Shown here one piece after another: positions 61,029 to 64,000 of a stretch of 64,000 nucleotides of DNA. Positions within the stretch are counted from its first letter, which is position 1; every line of letters starts with the position of its first letter. Both the position numbers and the translations under genes were made by a program. The stretch is taken from positions 142,950-206,949 of the forward strand of contig CAMNUE010000002.1 in the NCBI GenBank assembly GCA_946560065.1. The letters are read 5' to 3'. Under the pieces are notes generated by a model. That model did not search any database. It saw nothing but the letters and a program-made list of their open reading frames with translations, and was not told the DNA's origin. The DNA comes from an uncultured bacterium. Its GTDB lineage: Bacteria > Bacillota_I > Bacilli_A > RF39 > UBA660.

Positions 61029-61112
61029 AATTTATTTACCTCCCTATTTTTAATTAAGCATGTGTTATGCTTACATATTAAAATTATCATGTTTTATAAC
61101 AAAATGCAAGAA

Positions 61113-61463
61113 TTATGCACTAAATTTACCAAGTTTTTCATTAATTCCACTAAGTAAAGCAATAACATGTCCTATTGCAAAGATAATTATTGATACTAAT
61201 AAGCTAACAAACCAAATAGAAAGCATCAAAGAAAAATTAAATTCATTTACCAAGCACGTATCAGAATAATAATAAGATGTAGCCTCACATGTAGAAAATA
61301 AATTACCAAATATAATTCCCAAAAAGAAGAAAACAATAAATAAACCAATAGCAAACATTTGATAAAAGTTGAATTTATGCTTTTTTACTTCTTTAGATAT
61401 AGTACTTACACTTACTTTAGGAAAATCCTCTTTTTCCTTTGTTATTTCATCAAATAAATCCAT
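61113..61463 (-). CDS. Hypothetical small membrane protein
   Basis: 116 aa with two hydrophobic segments; adjacent to 61464..62726. Confidence 0.6.
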   Translation of the reverse strand: MDLFDEITKEKEDFPKVSVSTISKEVKKHKFNFYQMFAIGLFIVFFFLGIIFGNLFSTCEATSYYYSDTCLVNEFNFSLMLSIWFVSLLVSIIIFAIGHVIALLSGINEKLGKFSA

Positions 61464-62726
61464 CTATTTACTATCTCCTTTCTTAGAACTTTCATTTCTA
61501 TTATTACTTTTATTTTTTGTTTTTTCTATATCATTTCTATTTCTTTTTTCCTTAGAATTATTTCTTCTCCCATTATTATTACCATTTCTACCAGTTTTTT
61601 TATCAACTGAACTCCTCTTTATATTTTTAGAAACATTGTCTTTTAATTCATTAGTACCTTCAACAACTTTATCCTTAATATCTGAAACCTTCTCATCAAT
61701 TTCATTTTCCTCAATAAAGTCATTTACTTTATCTTTTAATTCATTAGTACCTTCAACTACTTTATTTTTTATATCTGAAACCTTCTCATCAATTTCATTC
61801 TCCTCAATAAAGTCATTTACTTTATCTTTTAATTCATTTGTACCTTCAACAACTTTATCCTTAATATCCGAAACCTTCTCATCAATTTCATTCTCCTCAA
61901 TAAAGTCATTTACTTTATCTTTTAATTCATTTGTACCCTCAACTACTTTATCCTTAATATCTGAAATTTTCTCTTCTATTTCATTTTCTTCAATAAAGTT
62001 ACTAACTTTATCTTTTAACTCATTTGTACCTTCAACTACTTTATCAGTAACATCATCCACTGTTTTCTTGATATTTTCTCTTATTTCATCAAAATTACCT
62101 TTATTGTTTACATCCTTCTTTTTATAATCAAGATATTCTCTATACAAGAAGATGTATCTACCAAACAAAACAATATAAATAGTATCTAAAATAGAAATAA
62201 CTACTCCACCAATAACAACAGTAGAAATTAAATTAACTGCTAATAAAATTAAACTAATCACTATTAAAGTATAAAAATACCATTCATTACTTAACTCATT
62301 AAAAGGAGATTCTCCTAAATTAAAATCCTTCCAAATTCTTGTATCTCTAAACATAGTATGAAACAAGTATATAAGAAAGACAAAATTCAAAATAAATGTT
62401 AATGTTGTATTTAATGAAAATGATTGAACTAAAGTTAAAAGCGATGTAACAGTAACAAGCAAGTATATAAACATTAAGAATACATTCAAATAATTAAAAT
62501 ATCTCTTTCCAATACGTAACTTTAAAAATATAAAATATATAACAACAAGTAAATAGACACTATTATGATTGATTATACTTCCAAATAAAACTAATGTACT
62601 GTCACTACTAACTGCAAAAGACTGACTACAAATAATTATTAATGCAATTACACCCACAATTAAACTGGTAATAATATTACCACTTTCATACCATTTAAGT
62701 TCTTTTTTATTACTTTTTTCTTTCAT
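61464..62726 (-). CDS. Polytopic membrane protein with C-terminal amphipathic repeat domain
   Basis: N-terminal TM segments then repeats DKVVEGTNELKDKVNDFIEENEIDEKVSDIK. Confidence 0.75.
   Translation of the reverse strand: MKEKSNKKELKWYESGNIITSLIVGVIALIIICSQSFAVSSDSTLVLFGSIINHNSVYLLVVIYFIFLKLRIGKRYFNYLNVFLMFIYLLVTVTSLLTLVQSFSLNTTLTFILNFVFLIYLFHTMFRDTRIWKDFNLGESPFNELSNEWYFYTLIVISLILLAVNLISTVVIGGVVISILDTIYIVLFGRYIFLYREYLDYKKKDVNNKGNFDEIRENIKKTVDDVTDKVVEGTNELKDKVSNFIEENEIEEKISDIKDKVVEGTNELKDKVNDFIEENEIDEKVSDIKDKVVEGTNELKDKVNDFIEENEIDEKVSDIKNKVVEGTNELKDKVNDFIEENEIDEKVSDIKDKVVEGTNELKDNVSKNIKRSSVDKKTGRNGNNNGRRNNSKEKRNRNDIEKTKNKSNNRNESSKKGDSK
61630..62055 (-). repeat. In-frame tandem repeat, 31 aa / 93 bp unit, about five copies
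   Basis: DKVVEGTNELKDKV(N/S)(D)FIEENEI(D/E)EK(V/I)SDIK repeated consecutively. Confidence 0.9.
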
Positions 62727-62844
62727 CGTATCACCTTCCTAAGAAAATTATAACACCATTTAAATCCTTATAAAATAAGAAAACAATTTTTCTTTTAAAC
62801 TTTACAATATTATGCTATAATATTGCTGAATTGGAGGGGATATT

Positions 62845-64000
62845 ATGAAACTACCAACTGTTGCCTTGGTTGGAAGACCTAATGTCGGAAAATCAACATT
62901 ATTTAATAAGATTGTTGGTCGTCAAATATCAATAATTGAAGACCTACCAGGAGTTACTAGAGATAGAATCTACCAAGAAGCAACATATAACAAGAAAAGA
63001 TTTTATCTAATAGATACTGGTGGAATTGATACAACAAAAATGGATTTTAACAATGAAATAAAAATGCAAGCAGAAATTGCTATCGCTGAAGCTGAAATCG
63101 TAGTATTTATAGTGGATGGTAAAGAAGGACTAACGACTAATGACTTAATTGTAAGAGATATCCTTAGAAAAACAAATAAAAAAATAATTGTTGCAATCAA
63201 CAAAGTTGATGTTAAAGAAGCAAATAATAACATTTATGATTTTTATGAATTAGGTTTCGATACTTATATTCCAATTAGTAGTATTCATAATACAGGCTAC
63301 ATTGAATTAATGGATACAATTACTATGAATTTTAAGGAAAATGAAGAAATAGAAGACACAAGAACTAAATTTTCAATCATTGGTAGACCTAACGTTGGAA
63401 AAAGTTCTTTAATGAATGCCTTACTTAATGAAGAAAGAGTTGTCGTTTCCAATATTGCAGGAACAACACGTGATTCTATTGACTCAGTATTAAAATATCA
63501 TAATGAAGAATTTGTAATGATTGACACTGCTGGTATGCGCAAAAAAGGAAAAGTTTTTGAGTCTGTTGAAAAATATAGTTTATTCAGATCCTTAAAATCA
63601 ATTGATAGAAGTGATATTTGTCTTGTTGTAATAAATGCTGAAGAAGGAATTAAAGAACATGATAAACATATTGCTGGATATGCAATTGAACGTGGTAAAG
63701 GTTTAATATTTGTAATCAATAAATGGGATACAGTAAAAGACACTACAATCCAAGAATTTGAGAAATTAATGCGTGCAGAATTTCAATTCGCAACATATGC
63801 CCCTATCGTCTTCCTATCAGCTCTTACAAAGAAAAGAATACATACATTAATGCCAGAAATAGTAAAAGTAAAAGAAAATATCAAAAAAGAAATAAAAACA
63901 AGTATTTTAAACGAAGTAATTCAAGATGCTTACCAATTAAATCTACCTCCTTCATATAAAGGTAAAAGACTAAAAATTTACTTTACATCACAAACAGGAA
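62845..64000 (+). CDS. der: Ribosome biogenesis GTPase Der/EngA, 3'-truncated by window edge
   Basis: Two GTPase domains: VALVGRPNVGKSTLFNKIVGRQISIIEDLPGVTRDR and IIGRPNVGKSSLMNALLNEERVVVSNIAGTTRDS; GGAGGGGA before ATG; not in ORF track. Confidence 0.97.
   Translation, partial: MKLPTVALVGRPNVGKSTLFNKIVGRQISIIEDLPGVTRDRIYQEATYNKKRFYLIDTGGIDTTKMDFNNEIKMQAEIAIAEAEIVVFIVDGKEGLTTNDLIVRDILRKTNKKIIVAINKVDVKEANNNIYDFYELGFDTYIPISSIHNTGYIELMDTITMNFKENEEIEDTRTKFSIIGRPNVGKSSLMNALLNEERVVVSNIAGTTRDSIDSVLKYHNEEFVMIDTAGMRKKGKVFESVEKYSLFRSLKSIDRSDICLVVINAEEGIKEHDKHIAGYAIERGKGLIFVINKWDTVKDTTIQEFEKLMRAEFQFATYAPIVFLSALTKKRIHTLMPEIVKVKENIKKEIKTSILNEVIQDAYQLNLPPSYKGKRLKIYFTSQTG

Noticed and set aside
61369-62127. 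252-aa + strand repeat ORF
   Set aside because: Antisense to the amphipathic-repeat membrane protein, which has the better start, codon pattern and homology-like features
1-64000. tRNA, rRNA, tmRNA or SRP RNA genes
   Set aside because: No cloverleaf/TTCGAATCC-type signatures or other conserved RNA signatures recognised by eye besides the T-box and RNase P RNA; a covariance-model scan would be decisive

Overview
This 64 kb window is AT-rich DNA from a low-GC, walled Firmicutes-type bacterium (Bacilli-like, possibly an uncultured gut lineage; taxonomy is inference). Most of it is chromosomal core: serS, suf cluster, ssb, recX, rpoZ, ffh, ylxM, ftsY, RNase J, rny, murE, recA, pgsA, rnpB, gpsB, recU, a class A PBP, nth, dnaD, cca, hup and der. 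About 2.7 kb at the left edge looks like the end of an integrated element (tyrosine recombinase, HTH regulator, three copies of a ~19 bp operator-like motif). Between about 7.8 and 17.4 kb lies a cell-envelope block: VanW, SGNH, BspA/DUF285-type, DacF-like and VanY-like proteins, plus an apparent three-gene operon of thioester-domain adhesin, sortase and multi-TM protein. Two structured RNAs are visible: a T-box leader upstream of a deaminase-dipeptidase-serS operon and a class B RNase P RNA between gpsB and a RodZ-like gene. Items missing from the ORF track include der (runs off the right edge), two YjcZ-like micro-ORFs, a 39-aa ORF upstream of gpsB, a 58-aa ORF in the element and a partial gene at the left edge. 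The best leads are the thioester adhesin/sortase/TM operon, a DUF1016_N-like stand-alone protein that appears to use an AUU start codon, a divergent RlmN/Cfr-like radical SAM protein, a deaminase-deoxyribosyltransferase fusion under T-box control, an internally duplicated protein family and a suf operon with a mini-SufD and an unknown gene. All assignments come from reading the sequence; no database search was run.
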